The position numbers and the translations under genes are program-made. From assembly GCA_041178405.1 (NCBI GenBank), contig JBEGVK010000021.1:1-5971 (forward strand): a stretch of DNA of 5,971 bases, read 5' to 3'. Numbering within the stretch: the first letter of the stretch is position 1; each line of letters opens with the position of its first letter. Positions 1 through 5,918 of this stretch are shown in pieces. The DNA is from UBA668 sp041178405 (GTDB lineage: Bacteria; Actinomycetota; Acidimicrobiia; Acidimicrobiales; Ilumatobacteraceae). The notes under the pieces are model-generated. The model had not been told where the DNA came from and searched no databases. It saw only the letters and a program-made list of their open reading frames with translations.

Positions 1-44
1 TCGGCCTCGAGGGCGGGCTGACGTCGTAGTCGGGTTCGCCCAGC

Positions 45-2747
45 TCAGCGGTCGGGCTCGTCGCCGTTGATCTCGGCGAGGAACGCATCGCCGTACTGCT
101 CGAGCTTGGCCGCGCCGATGCCCTTGATGCGGGCCATGTCGGCGCGTGTGCGTGGCCGGTGCGCTGCGAGGTTGCGCAGCACCGCATCAGGGAACACCAC
201 GTAGGCCGGCTTGCCGGCAGCGAGATGGCGGCGCAGGGCGCGGAGGCGCTCGAACAGTGGCGCATCGCCCGGCGCCACGTCGGCGGACGGCGGTGCAGCG
301 GTCTGCCGGGTGCCGGCGCCGGCGCCGGTGTCTCGTTGCTGCGCCGGGCGTGACGCAGGAGGCGACGCAGTGCCCGACGCTGCGACTCGGCCCGGTGCCG
401 GGGGAGTGCGGCACTCGTCGATGAATGGCGACGGCCGGTCGCCGGGCACGACGAGCACCTTCCTGCCAGCGCGTGTGATGGCAACGTGGAACAGGCGGCG
501 CTCCTCCTCGATGTCCTCGGCGAGGCGGTGCGGGAATTGGTCGTCGGCAGCGTGGTGCACCACCACATAGGGCCACTCCTGGCCCTTCACGCGGTGCACC
601 GTGGCGAGGGTGACGCCGGCCTCGGCCTGACGTCGCTCGAGGATCCCAGCGAGCCACGGCTCGAACGACGAAGCATCGGGATGCAGCGCGGCGAGTTGGG
701 CGAGTGCAGTGACATCGTCGAACTGCGAGGCACGGTTCATCCCGTGCCGGTGCCCGTCGAGGCCGGCAATGGCGGTGTCGAGCTTCGTTCGACGGTGGAG
801 CGCATCGAGCACTGCTGCGGTGGGGCAGCGCTCGCGGACTAGCCGCTGCAGTTCGGCGATGTCATCGGCGAACTCGCGGACGGTGGCGGCATCTCGGGGC
901 GTGTTCAGCCTGTCGGCGAGGCGGTAGAGGCCATCGAGCGACGACTGCTCGCCGACCCACTCGGCGATGCGCGGGTGCAGCGAGCGAGCAGGACGGCGCA
1001 CTGCCTCGGCGACATCGCGCGGGATGAGGCGCTCGCCGGCGGCAGCGAGGCGGAGCCAGGCGAGCGATGCCGCAACCGATGCCCGACCGAGGAACTCGCT
1101 GCCGACGCCGCCCGACGTGGGAATGCCGCGGAGGGCGAGCGCTGCCTGCACCGGTGCGAGCAGCGAGTTCACCCGCACGAGCACTGCGATGTCGCCTGGG
1201 TCGACGCCGCGCCCGACTGCGGAGGCGATGGCATCGGCGGTGGTGGCCACCGTGTCGGCGCCGGCCTCGGGGTGCTCGTCCGGCTCGCCGGCCACTGCGA
1301 AGCCGTCGGTATCGGCGCGGGCCGCCACGATGCGCTTGGGAACGCGGCGCGCATTGTGGCGCAGCAGCGTGTCGGCGGCGCGCACGATGCCGGCGGGGCA
1401 GCGGTAGTTGGCCTGCAGCGGATGGTCGCCGGCACCCGGGAAGTAGCGGTCGTAGTCGATCAGCCAGCCGGGGTCGGCGCCGTTGTAGCCGTAGATCGTC
1501 TGGTCGTCGTCGCCCACGCCGAACACGGCTCCATCGGCTCCGGTGAGCAGTCGGATCAGCAGCAGGTGGGCCGGTGTCAGATCCTGGAACTCGTCGACCA
1601 GCAGCATCCGGCAGGCCCGCTGAGCAGCCGACCGCGCTGCGGGCTCGGCGAGGAGGATCTCGATCGCCCGGTGGACCTGCTCGTCGAAGTCGAGCGCCTG
1701 GCGCCGATGCAACTCGGCGCGGAAGCGGGGCACGAAGTCTGCAAAGCCCTCGACCTCGCCGTCGTAGCGCGCCTCGATGTCGCTGGGTGACCGCAGTCCG
1801 AGCCTCGCTGCAGAGAGTGCCTCGATCCACGTGGCGACAGGATCGGCGTTTCGTCGACGCGGGAAGCGCACGAGCTGGCTGATGATGCGCCTCACCTCGG
1901 GTTCGTCGAGCGTGGCGAGCGAGCCGGATTGCGCCGCGAACGGCGGTCTGCCATTGACGATGGCGAGCGCGAGCGCGTTGAGGGTGCGCACGTGGATGCC
2001 GGGAAGGTCGCGGGTGCGCTCGCGCATTTCCTCCTCGGCACGCTTGTTGAATGCGACGAGCGTGACAGCGGACGCAGGGACACGCCACCGGCCGAGCAGA
2101 TGCCGGGCGCGTTCGGTGAGCACGCGGGTCTTGCCCGAGCCAGCGGGAGCGATGATGCGTGCGGCGCCCGTTGAGTGCGTGACTGCGGCGCGTTGGTCGT
2201 CAGCGAGGTCGGTGCCGACCGCGTCGTTGCTGTCGAAGGGCATGAGCGAGCCGTGCTCGATGCAGATGCGGTGCAGCACGGGCACGCCGTCGAGCGGCGG
2301 CGTGAAGCGGATCGGGCCGCCGTCGATCCAGGCTGCCGTTCCGTCGGGAAGGATGACGTCGGCGCGGTCGTCGGGGCTCGGCCGTGCGCCGAGTGCCACT
2401 GCCTGTTCGATCAGCTCCCACCTGGCAACACCCGAGCGCCAGTCGACAGCGCCGTTGCGCAGCGTTGCGGCGAGGTCGTCGGCGTCGAAGCCGAACAGCA
2501 CCCCCAGTTCGTGGGGCATCCGGCGCTCCCGTCCCGGTGCCGCGATGGCGGCAGCCAGGTCGGGGTGGACCTCGATGACAGCGCCGGTGCGCCTGGCGAG
2601 GAATTGCCGCAACTCGGCCAGCGCCGTCGTGACGTCGGTGTCGAGGACGGCGCGCGGCGCGGCCGCCCATCCCGGTGGGGCGGCATCGCCTGGGCCGACG
2701 AGCGCCAGCCGGCCGAGCGACGGGTGGCCTGGCGACACGGCGGGCAT
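45..2747 (-). CDS. UvrD/PcrA-like superfamily 1A DNA helicase with N-terminal extension and C-terminal HRDC domain
   Basis: This encodes a 900-residue ATP-dependent 3'-5' DNA helicase, probably cytosolic and involved in DNA repair or replication-fork processing. Visible motifs: Q motif around residues 180-187 (Q185), Walker A APAGSGKT at 200-207 (K206), motif Ia VAFNKRAEEEM at 231-241, Walker B LLVDEFQD at 382-389, motif III VGDDDQTIYGYNGA at 411-424, motif IV NYR at 447-449, motif V TVHRVKGQEWP at 716-726, and motif VI RLFHVAITRA at 751-760 (arginine finger R759). An Ala/Pro-rich linker at about 770-828 leads to an HRDC domain at about 829-895, with KGIGAAKLEQYG near its end. The HRDC tail recalls actinobacterial UvrD2, but I see no tetracysteine cluster in the linker, so no symbol is given. 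Residues 1-178 match nothing I recognise. The reading frame stays open upstream to 3713 across the oxidoreductase gene. ATG at 2747 is preferred because a -10-like hexamer sits 7 bases upstream and it clears the upstream stop. An internal ATG at residue 169 would give a more usual length of about 730 residues. Confidence 0.95.
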   Translation of the reverse strand: MPAVSPGHPSLGRLALVGPGDAAPPGWAAAPRAVLDTDVTTALAELRQFLARRTGAVIEVHPDLAAAIAAPGRERRMPHELGVLFGFDADDLAATLRNGAVDWRSGVARWELIEQAVALGARPSPDDRADVILPDGTAAWIDGGPIRFTPPLDGVPVLHRICIEHGSLMPFDSNDAVGTDLADDQRAAVTHSTGAARIIAPAGSGKTRVLTERARHLLGRWRVPASAVTLVAFNKRAEEEMRERTRDLPGIHVRTLNALALAIVNGRPPFAAQSGSLATLDEPEVRRIISQLVRFPRRRNADPVATWIEALSAARLGLRSPSDIEARYDGEVEGFADFVPRFRAELHRRQALDFDEQVHRAIEILLAEPAARSAAQRACRMLLVDEFQDLTPAHLLLIRLLTGADGAVFGVGDDDQTIYGYNGADPGWLIDYDRYFPGAGDHPLQANYRCPAGIVRAADTLLRHNARRVPKRIVAARADTDGFAVAGEPDEHPEAGADTVATTADAIASAVGRGVDPGDIAVLVRVNSLLAPVQAALALRGIPTSGGVGSEFLGRASVAASLAWLRLAAAGERLIPRDVAEAVRRPARSLHPRIAEWVGEQSSLDGLYRLADRLNTPRDAATVREFADDIAELQRLVRERCPTAAVLDALHRRTKLDTAIAGLDGHRHGMNRASQFDDVTALAQLAALHPDASSFEPWLAGILERRQAEAGVTLATVHRVKGQEWPYVVVHHAADDQFPHRLAEDIEEERRLFHVAITRAGRKVLVVPGDRPSPFIDECRTPPAPGRVAASGTASPPASRPAQQRDTGAGAGTRQTAAPPSADVAPGDAPLFERLRALRRHLAAGKPAYVVFPDAVLRNLAAHRPRTRADMARIKGIGAAKLEQYGDAFLAEINGDEPDR
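312..329. repeat. Short GCCGGC tandem repeat inside the helicase linker
   Basis: Three consecutive copies of a 6-base unit (GCCGGC, GCCGGC, GCCGGT) lie in the part of the helicase gene that encodes the Ala/Pro/Gly-rich linker between motif VI and the HRDC domain. On the coding strand this reads as the alternating Gly-Ala run TGAGAGT (residues 807-813). The unit is a multiple of three, so copy-number slippage would change linker length without breaking the frame. It could equally be ordinary low complexity at high GC. Confidence 0.6.
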
Positions 2748-2754
2748 GGGCCGC

Positions 2755-2783
2755 ACCGTACCCACGGGGTGTGCGCCGGTCAG
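2755..2783 (-). promoter_or_regulatory. Putative leaderless promoter of the helicase gene
   Basis: Read on the minus strand, a -10-like TACGGT (2760-2755) ends 7 bases before the helicase ATG at 2747, so the predicted transcript would start at or very near the ATG. A -35-like CTGACC (2783-2778), four of six matches to TTGACA, lies exactly 17 bases upstream of the -10 and overlaps the TGA stop of the upstream oxidoreductase gene. No Shine-Dalgarno sequence is visible before the ATG. This suggests the helicase can be transcribed separately from the gene ahead of it. The assignment rests on motif and spacing alone. Confidence 0.55.
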
Positions 2784-3799
2784 GCGGCGCGCAGGTCGGA
2801 GAGCACCCGCGCCCAGCGGTCGGGATCGCTCCTGTAGGGCGCATAGAAGCTGATGCGCTGGATCACGTCGCCGTAGCGGCGGTGCAGCTCGGGGGCCACC
2901 TGCTCGGGTGCGCCGACCACCGCGAATGTCTCGAGGATCTCGTCGGTGATCAGATCGCCCATCGCTGCCCACTCGCCCCGCTTGCTGAGGGTGTTGAGGT
3001 CGTCCTGGAGATCGCCCCAGCCGTGCAGGTCGAGCACCCCGCGATAGGCGGGCGTGCTGCCGTAGAACGCGATCTGCTGACGGGTGCCGCGGGCGGCATC
3101 GTGCATCTGCTCGTCGCTCGTCCCGGTGACGACGAAGCTGGGACCGACGATCTCGAATCCCTCCATGGTCTTGCCAGCCTTTGCTCGTCCCCGTGCAAGC
3201 GCCGGCAGCGTGACCTCGCGCAGGTAGCGCTCGGTGGTGAATCCGTGGCAGATGAATCCGTCGCACACCTCGCCGGCCACCTCGGTCATCAGTTCGCCGA
3301 CACCGGCGAGGAAGATCTTCGGCACGCCGAAGCCGTCGAGGTCGGAGCGATCGGGGGTGAAGAACGGCGTCATCAGCGTGTGCGTGTAGAACTCGCCGCG
3401 GAAGGCAAGTGGCGCGCCAGTGAGCCAGGTGTCCCAGATGGAGCGGATGGCGAGGATCAGCTCGCGCATGCGCGGTGCCGGATGGCTCCACTCCATGCTG
3501 AACCGCTTGGTGATATGCGGCTTGATCTGGCTGCCGAGACCGAGCACGAAGCGGCCCTTCGAGAAGGCCTGGAGGTCCCAGCCGATGTTGGCGAGCGTCA
3601 TCGGATTGCGGGCGAACGCCACAGCGATCGACGTACCGAGTTCGATCGACGCGGTGTGCTCGGCTGCGAGCAGCAGCGGGAAGAACGGATCGTGGCTCGT
3701 CTCGGCAGTCCATGCGCCGCTGTAGCCGGCCGCCTCGAGCTCTTGTGCCTGGGCTGCGGCTGCGTGCAGGCTGCCGCCGATTCCTCCGTCGACCTTCAT
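2780..3799 (-). CDS. Luciferase-like (LLM class) F420-dependent oxidoreductase, MSMEG_2256-type
   Basis: This encodes a 339-residue TIM-barrel flavin/F420-type oxidoreductase, a typical length for the family, with no signal peptide or membrane segment, so it should be cytosolic. The opening MKVDGGIGG resembles the actinobacterial subfamily named for MSMEG_2256 (TIGR03617, from memory). Other family-like blocks are LGTSIAVAFARNPMTLA at 54-70, GRFVLGLGSQIKPH at 82-95 and AGVGELMTEVAGEVCDGF at 165-182, which line the cofactor face in relatives. Members are presumed to use reduced coenzyme F420 for hydride transfer, but the substrate is usually unknown and nothing here identifies it. The start at 3799 is supported by the conserved N-terminus and a -10-like hexamer 7 bases upstream. 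It lies 63 bases after the PAC2 gene and 32 bases before the helicase start. FMN instead of F420 cannot be excluded from sequence alone. Confidence 0.94.
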   Translation of the reverse strand: MKVDGGIGGSLHAAAAQAQELEAAGYSGAWTAETSHDPFFPLLLAAEHTASIELGTSIAVAFARNPMTLANIGWDLQAFSKGRFVLGLGSQIKPHITKRFSMEWSHPAPRMRELILAIRSIWDTWLTGAPLAFRGEFYTHTLMTPFFTPDRSDLDGFGVPKIFLAGVGELMTEVAGEVCDGFICHGFTTERYLREVTLPALARGRAKAGKTMEGFEIVGPSFVVTGTSDEQMHDAARGTRQQIAFYGSTPAYRGVLDLHGWGDLQDDLNTLSKRGEWAAMGDLITDEILETFAVVGAPEQVAPELHRRYGDVIQRISFYAPYRSDPDRWARVLSDLRAA

Positions 3800-3806
3800 G
3801 CAGCCG

Positions 3807-3812
3807 ACGCTA
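3807..3812 (-). promoter_or_regulatory. Putative leaderless -10 element of the F420-dependent oxidoreductase gene
   Basis: On the minus strand TAGCGT (3812-3807) fits the actinobacterial TANNNT -10 pattern and ends 7 bases before the ATG at 3799, which places transcription initiation at the start codon. No convincing -35 hexamer is found 16-19 bases further upstream. A 5-bp GC hairpin with a 3-base loop (3819-3831) sits just upstream but has no T-tract, so it is not called a terminator. Confidence 0.4.
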
Positions 3813-3862
3813 GCCGTGCGGCGCCCCGCCGGATGAGTTCGGATGGTGGGATGCGACGACCG

Positions 3863-4744
3863 TCAGGTGCCGCGTTCGCGCAGGAAGCGCTCGACTTCGG
3901 CGGCGATGTCGTCGCCGCTCGGCAGCGGGCCGCCCGTCAGGCCCTGCAGGTCGCCGGTGAGCGAGGCATCGTACGCGGCCTCGAGCTGGCGGATCATCGA
4001 GTGGTGGTCGTCGTTGCCGGCCACGAGCATGTCGATCCGCTCCGACTGGCTGCGCGCCTCGTCGTCGAGATGTGACGTGTCGATGCCGATCCCGGCGGTG
4101 TCGCGCAGCGCGTGCAGCAGCGCGATCGACGACGCGGGGTACGCCATTGCGCTGGCATAGTGCGGCACCTGCGCCCAGAGGCCGAGCGATGGGATTCCGG
4201 CGTCGGCAAACGAGTGCTCGAGCAGCGCTGCGGCACCCGCCGGGGCATCGAGCGAGCTGCGCAGGTACGGCACCGATGCGACGATGTCGGCCGACGGTGA
4301 GGTGACCGACAGCCTCGGCGGGCGAGTGTGCGGTGCTGCGAACGGGTACGCGCCGAGGCCCACCATCTGCCGCGTCCCGAGCCGCACGGCGATGGAGGTG
4401 ACGATCCGCGCGAACTCTCTCCAGCGCATGTCGGGCTCGGGGCCTGACAGCAGCAGCACATCGCCGCCGTCGGCGACACGGCCCGATCGCAGTTCGAGAT
4501 CGCCCCACGACAGCCGGGTGCTCACGCCGTCGCGCAGTTCCATGATCGGCCGGCGGGCGCGGTAGTCGATGAACGTGTCGCCGTCGAACGTCAGCAGCGG
4601 CTGCGCGTCGCTCGCTGCGGCAACGGCGGCAAGCGCCGCAGCGGCTGCGCCGCCCGCGTCGATCCATCCCTGCATGGCGACCACGAGCACGGGACGGTCG
4701 AGCGACGGCAGATCGCCGTGCACTTCGTACGGTTGCGAATCCAT
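3863..4744 (-). CDS. PAC2-family protein (proteasome-assembly-chaperone-like)
   Basis: This encodes a 293-residue soluble protein of the PAC2 family (PF09754), the fold shared with eukaryotic proteasome assembly chaperone 2 and found widely in archaea and actinobacteria (for example Rv2125-like proteins). Family-like blocks are GWIDAG at 26-31, DYRARRP at 60-66, GPEPDMRW at 101-108, PHTRP at 138-142, WAQVPHY at 190-196 and the C-terminal SGDDIAAEVERFLRER at 276-291. An alanine run at 33-45 is probably a helix and not a membrane segment. The biochemical role of bacterial members is not settled. A link to the proteasome is inferred from the eukaryotic homologue, and the protein ends in RGT, so no HbYX-type proteasome-docking tail is present. 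The start at 4744 is supported by GGAG six bases upstream. The gene follows the kinase gene by 54 bases and is probably cotranscribed with it. Confidence 0.93.
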   Translation of the reverse strand: MDSQPYEVHGDLPSLDRPVLVVAMQGWIDAGGAAAAALAAVAAASDAQPLLTFDGDTFIDYRARRPIMELRDGVSTRLSWGDLELRSGRVADGGDVLLLSGPEPDMRWREFARIVTSIAVRLGTRQMVGLGAYPFAAPHTRPPRLSVTSPSADIVASVPYLRSSLDAPAGAAALLEHSFADAGIPSLGLWAQVPHYASAMAYPASSIALLHALRDTAGIGIDTSHLDDEARSQSERIDMLVAGNDDHHSMIRQLEAAYDASLTGDLQGLTGGPLPSGDDIAAEVERFLRERGT

Positions 4745-4750
4745 TGGTGT

Positions 4751-4754
4751 CTCC
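4751..4754 (-). promoter_or_regulatory. Shine-Dalgarno sequence of the PAC2 gene
   Basis: GGAG on the minus strand lies six bases before the ATG at 4744. This is the only start in the window with a clear ribosome-binding site and without a -10-like hexamer just upstream, so it both fixes the start and argues that this gene is translated from a longer transcript begun at the upstream kinase gene. No terminator is visible in the 54-base gap. Confidence 0.65.
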
Positions 4755-4798
4755 AGTGTCGCCTCTGTCGGCGCAGTGATGGCGAGTCGTGCCCGCCG

Positions 4799-5887
4799 TC
4801 AGGGCGTAGGGATCTCTGCCAGCAGCGACTCGGCAGTGGCCGCTGCCGCCTCGACCTGCTGGCGGAACGGCTCGAGCTCGCTGCGATGGCGATCGCCCAG
4901 TGCGCCGGCGAGATACCTCGAGTACACGCCTTCGAGGATGCAGGCCAGCTTCCAGTAGGCGAACGACACGTAGAACGGCAGCGACGAGATGTCGCGGCCG
5001 CTCACTGCGGCATATCGCTCGGCCAGCTCGGCCCGGTCGGGGAACCCCGGTGCCGTGGTGGCGCTGCCGACCCACGCCGACGACGTGTCGCCTGGGCCAG
5101 TCCAGTAGACCATCAGGAGGCCGAGGTCGGCGAGGGGATCGCCGAGCGTGCAGATCTCCCAGTCGAGGACCGCCACCACCGTGCCGTCGTCGTCGAGGAT
5201 GGTGTTGTCGAGCCGGTAGTCGCCGTGGACGACCGTCGCCGGCCCCTGACGGGGGATCTTGGCGGCAAGCGCGTCGTGCACCCGGTGCACTGCGGGCAGG
5301 TCGGCGGTGTGCTGGTCGTTCCACTGCGCGTACCAGCGAGCCAGCTGTCGGGCGATGTACCCGTCGTGGCGGCCGAGGTCGGCGAGACCCGCAGCGTCGA
5401 GGTCGACGGCGTGGATGGCGGCAAGGGTGTCGACCAGCGACTCGGCTGCGTGCCGACGATGGTCGGGCGACAGGTGCGCCTCGGCGGCGGCGCGGTCGCG
5501 GATGACGTGGCCGTCGACGAAGCCCATCACGTAGAACGGCGCATCATTGACAGCTGGGTCGTCGCACAGTGCCAGCGCCTCTGGCACCGGCACGGCGCTG
5601 TGGCGGAGACCGGCGATGATCCGGTGTTCGCGGGCCATGTCGTGGGCGCGGGGGAGCAGGCGGCCGAGGGGAGGACGGCGCAGCACGTACTGCGCCCCAT
5701 CGCCGCCCGTGACGAGAAAGGTGAGATTCGAGTGGCCGCCGGCGATGGTCTCGAAGCGGAACGGGCCGACCGCACCGGGCACGTGCGTGGCGAGCCATTC
5801 CGACACCTCGCGCAGCCTGACTCCCGGCGGCGTCTCGAGCGGCCCGAGCCCGTCGGCGTCGGCCGCCGGCGGCAGCTCGGCAGGCAT
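4799..5887 (-). CDS. Phosphotransferase-family kinase (ACAD10/11 N-terminal-like, APH fold)
   Basis: This encodes a 362-residue cytosolic kinase of the aminoglycoside phosphotransferase (APH, PF01636) fold, closest in style to the kinase half of ACAD10/ACAD11. Visible elements: nucleotide loop AGGHSNLTFLV at 49-59, YVLRRPPLG at 67-75, REHRII at 86-91 (probable conserved Glu87), catalytic loop VVHGDYRLDNTIL at 219-231 (D223, N228) and metal-binding LDWEICTLGDPLADLG at 241-256 (D242, E244). All key kinase residues appear intact. In related systems (LvaA of the levulinate pathway, ACAD11) such kinases phosphorylate 4-hydroxyacyl-CoAs, so acyl-CoA catabolism is a plausible role; antibiotic resistance is unlikely. 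Substrate is inferred only, and no acyl-CoA dehydrogenase is adjacent in view. ATG at 5887 is chosen because a -10-like hexamer sits six bases upstream. In-frame ATGs at 5920 and 5962 would overlap the divergent gene. PAC2 follows after 54 bases. Confidence 0.92.
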   Translation of the reverse strand: MPAELPPAADADGLGPLETPPGVRLREVSEWLATHVPGAVGPFRFETIAGGHSNLTFLVTGGDGAQYVLRRPPLGRLLPRAHDMAREHRIIAGLRHSAVPVPEALALCDDPAVNDAPFYVMGFVDGHVIRDRAAAEAHLSPDHRRHAAESLVDTLAAIHAVDLDAAGLADLGRHDGYIARQLARWYAQWNDQHTADLPAVHRVHDALAAKIPRQGPATVVHGDYRLDNTILDDDGTVVAVLDWEICTLGDPLADLGLLMVYWTGPGDTSSAWVGSATTAPGFPDRAELAERYAAVSGRDISSLPFYVSFAYWKLACILEGVYSRYLAGALGDRHRSELEPFRQQVEAAAATAESLLAEIPTP

Positions 5888-5893
5888 GCCCGC

Positions 5894-5899
5894 ACGGTA
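5894..5899 (-). promoter_or_regulatory. Putative leaderless -10 element of the kinase (and PAC2) transcript
   Basis: On the minus strand TACCGT (5899-5894) fits TANNNT and is followed by the six bases GCGGGC and then the ATG at 5887, so the mRNA would begin at the start codon. A TTGCCA hexamer (5925-5920) resembles a -35 element but lies 20 bases away, longer than usual. No Shine-Dalgarno sequence is present. Confidence 0.5.
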
Positions 5900-5906
5900 C
5901 CGCCGG

Positions 5907-5912
5907 TATGGT
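5907..5912 (+). promoter_or_regulatory. Putative leaderless -10 element of the thioredoxin-like gene
   Basis: TATGGT is followed by the six bases GCGGGC and then ATG at 5919. Hexamer and spacing mirror the opposite-strand kinase promoter. No -35-like hexamer is evident at 17 bases, where the sequence overlaps the kinase start codon. Predicted transcription starts of the two divergent genes lie 32 bases apart. Confidence 0.5.
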
Positions 5913-5918
5913 GCGGGC

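Noticed and set aside
11..41. Possible terminator hairpin after the helicase gene (GGGCG with CGCCC)
   Set aside because: The stem is only 5 bp with a 21-base loop and no T-tract on either strand.
1..44. Possible end or start of a neighbouring gene at the left edge
   Set aside because: A minus-strand frame reading LGEPDYDVSPPSRP looks coding-like and plus-strand frames end with stops at 19-21 and 27-29, but 44 bases are too few to choose among them.
2748..3713. Upstream in-frame continuation of the helicase reading frame for 322 codons
   Set aside because: It lies in another frame of the clearly coding oxidoreductase gene, its translation is Arg/Pro-rich shadow sequence, and a promoter-like signal supports ATG at 2747.
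3819..3831. GC hairpin between PAC2 and the oxidoreductase gene as a transcription terminator
   Set aside because: It has a 5-bp stem and a 3-base loop with no following T-tract, which is expected by chance in GC-rich DNA.
2675..4075. Plus-strand open frame of 466 codons antisense to the oxidoreductase and PAC2 genes
   Set aside because: There is no recognisable domain, it overlaps well-supported genes on the other strand, and long antisense frames are common at this base composition.
3810..5324. Long minus-strand open frame of 504 codons across the PAC2 and kinase genes
   Set aside because: It is an alternative-frame shadow of two recognised genes, dominated by Arg, Ala and Pro, as expected where high GC makes stop codons rare.
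4799..5887. Kinase gene as an aminoglycoside resistance determinant
   Set aside because: Although the fold is APH-like, the motifs (YVLRRPPLG, HGDYRLDN, LDWEICTLGDPLADLG) fit the ACAD10/11-like metabolic kinases, and there is no mobile-element context.
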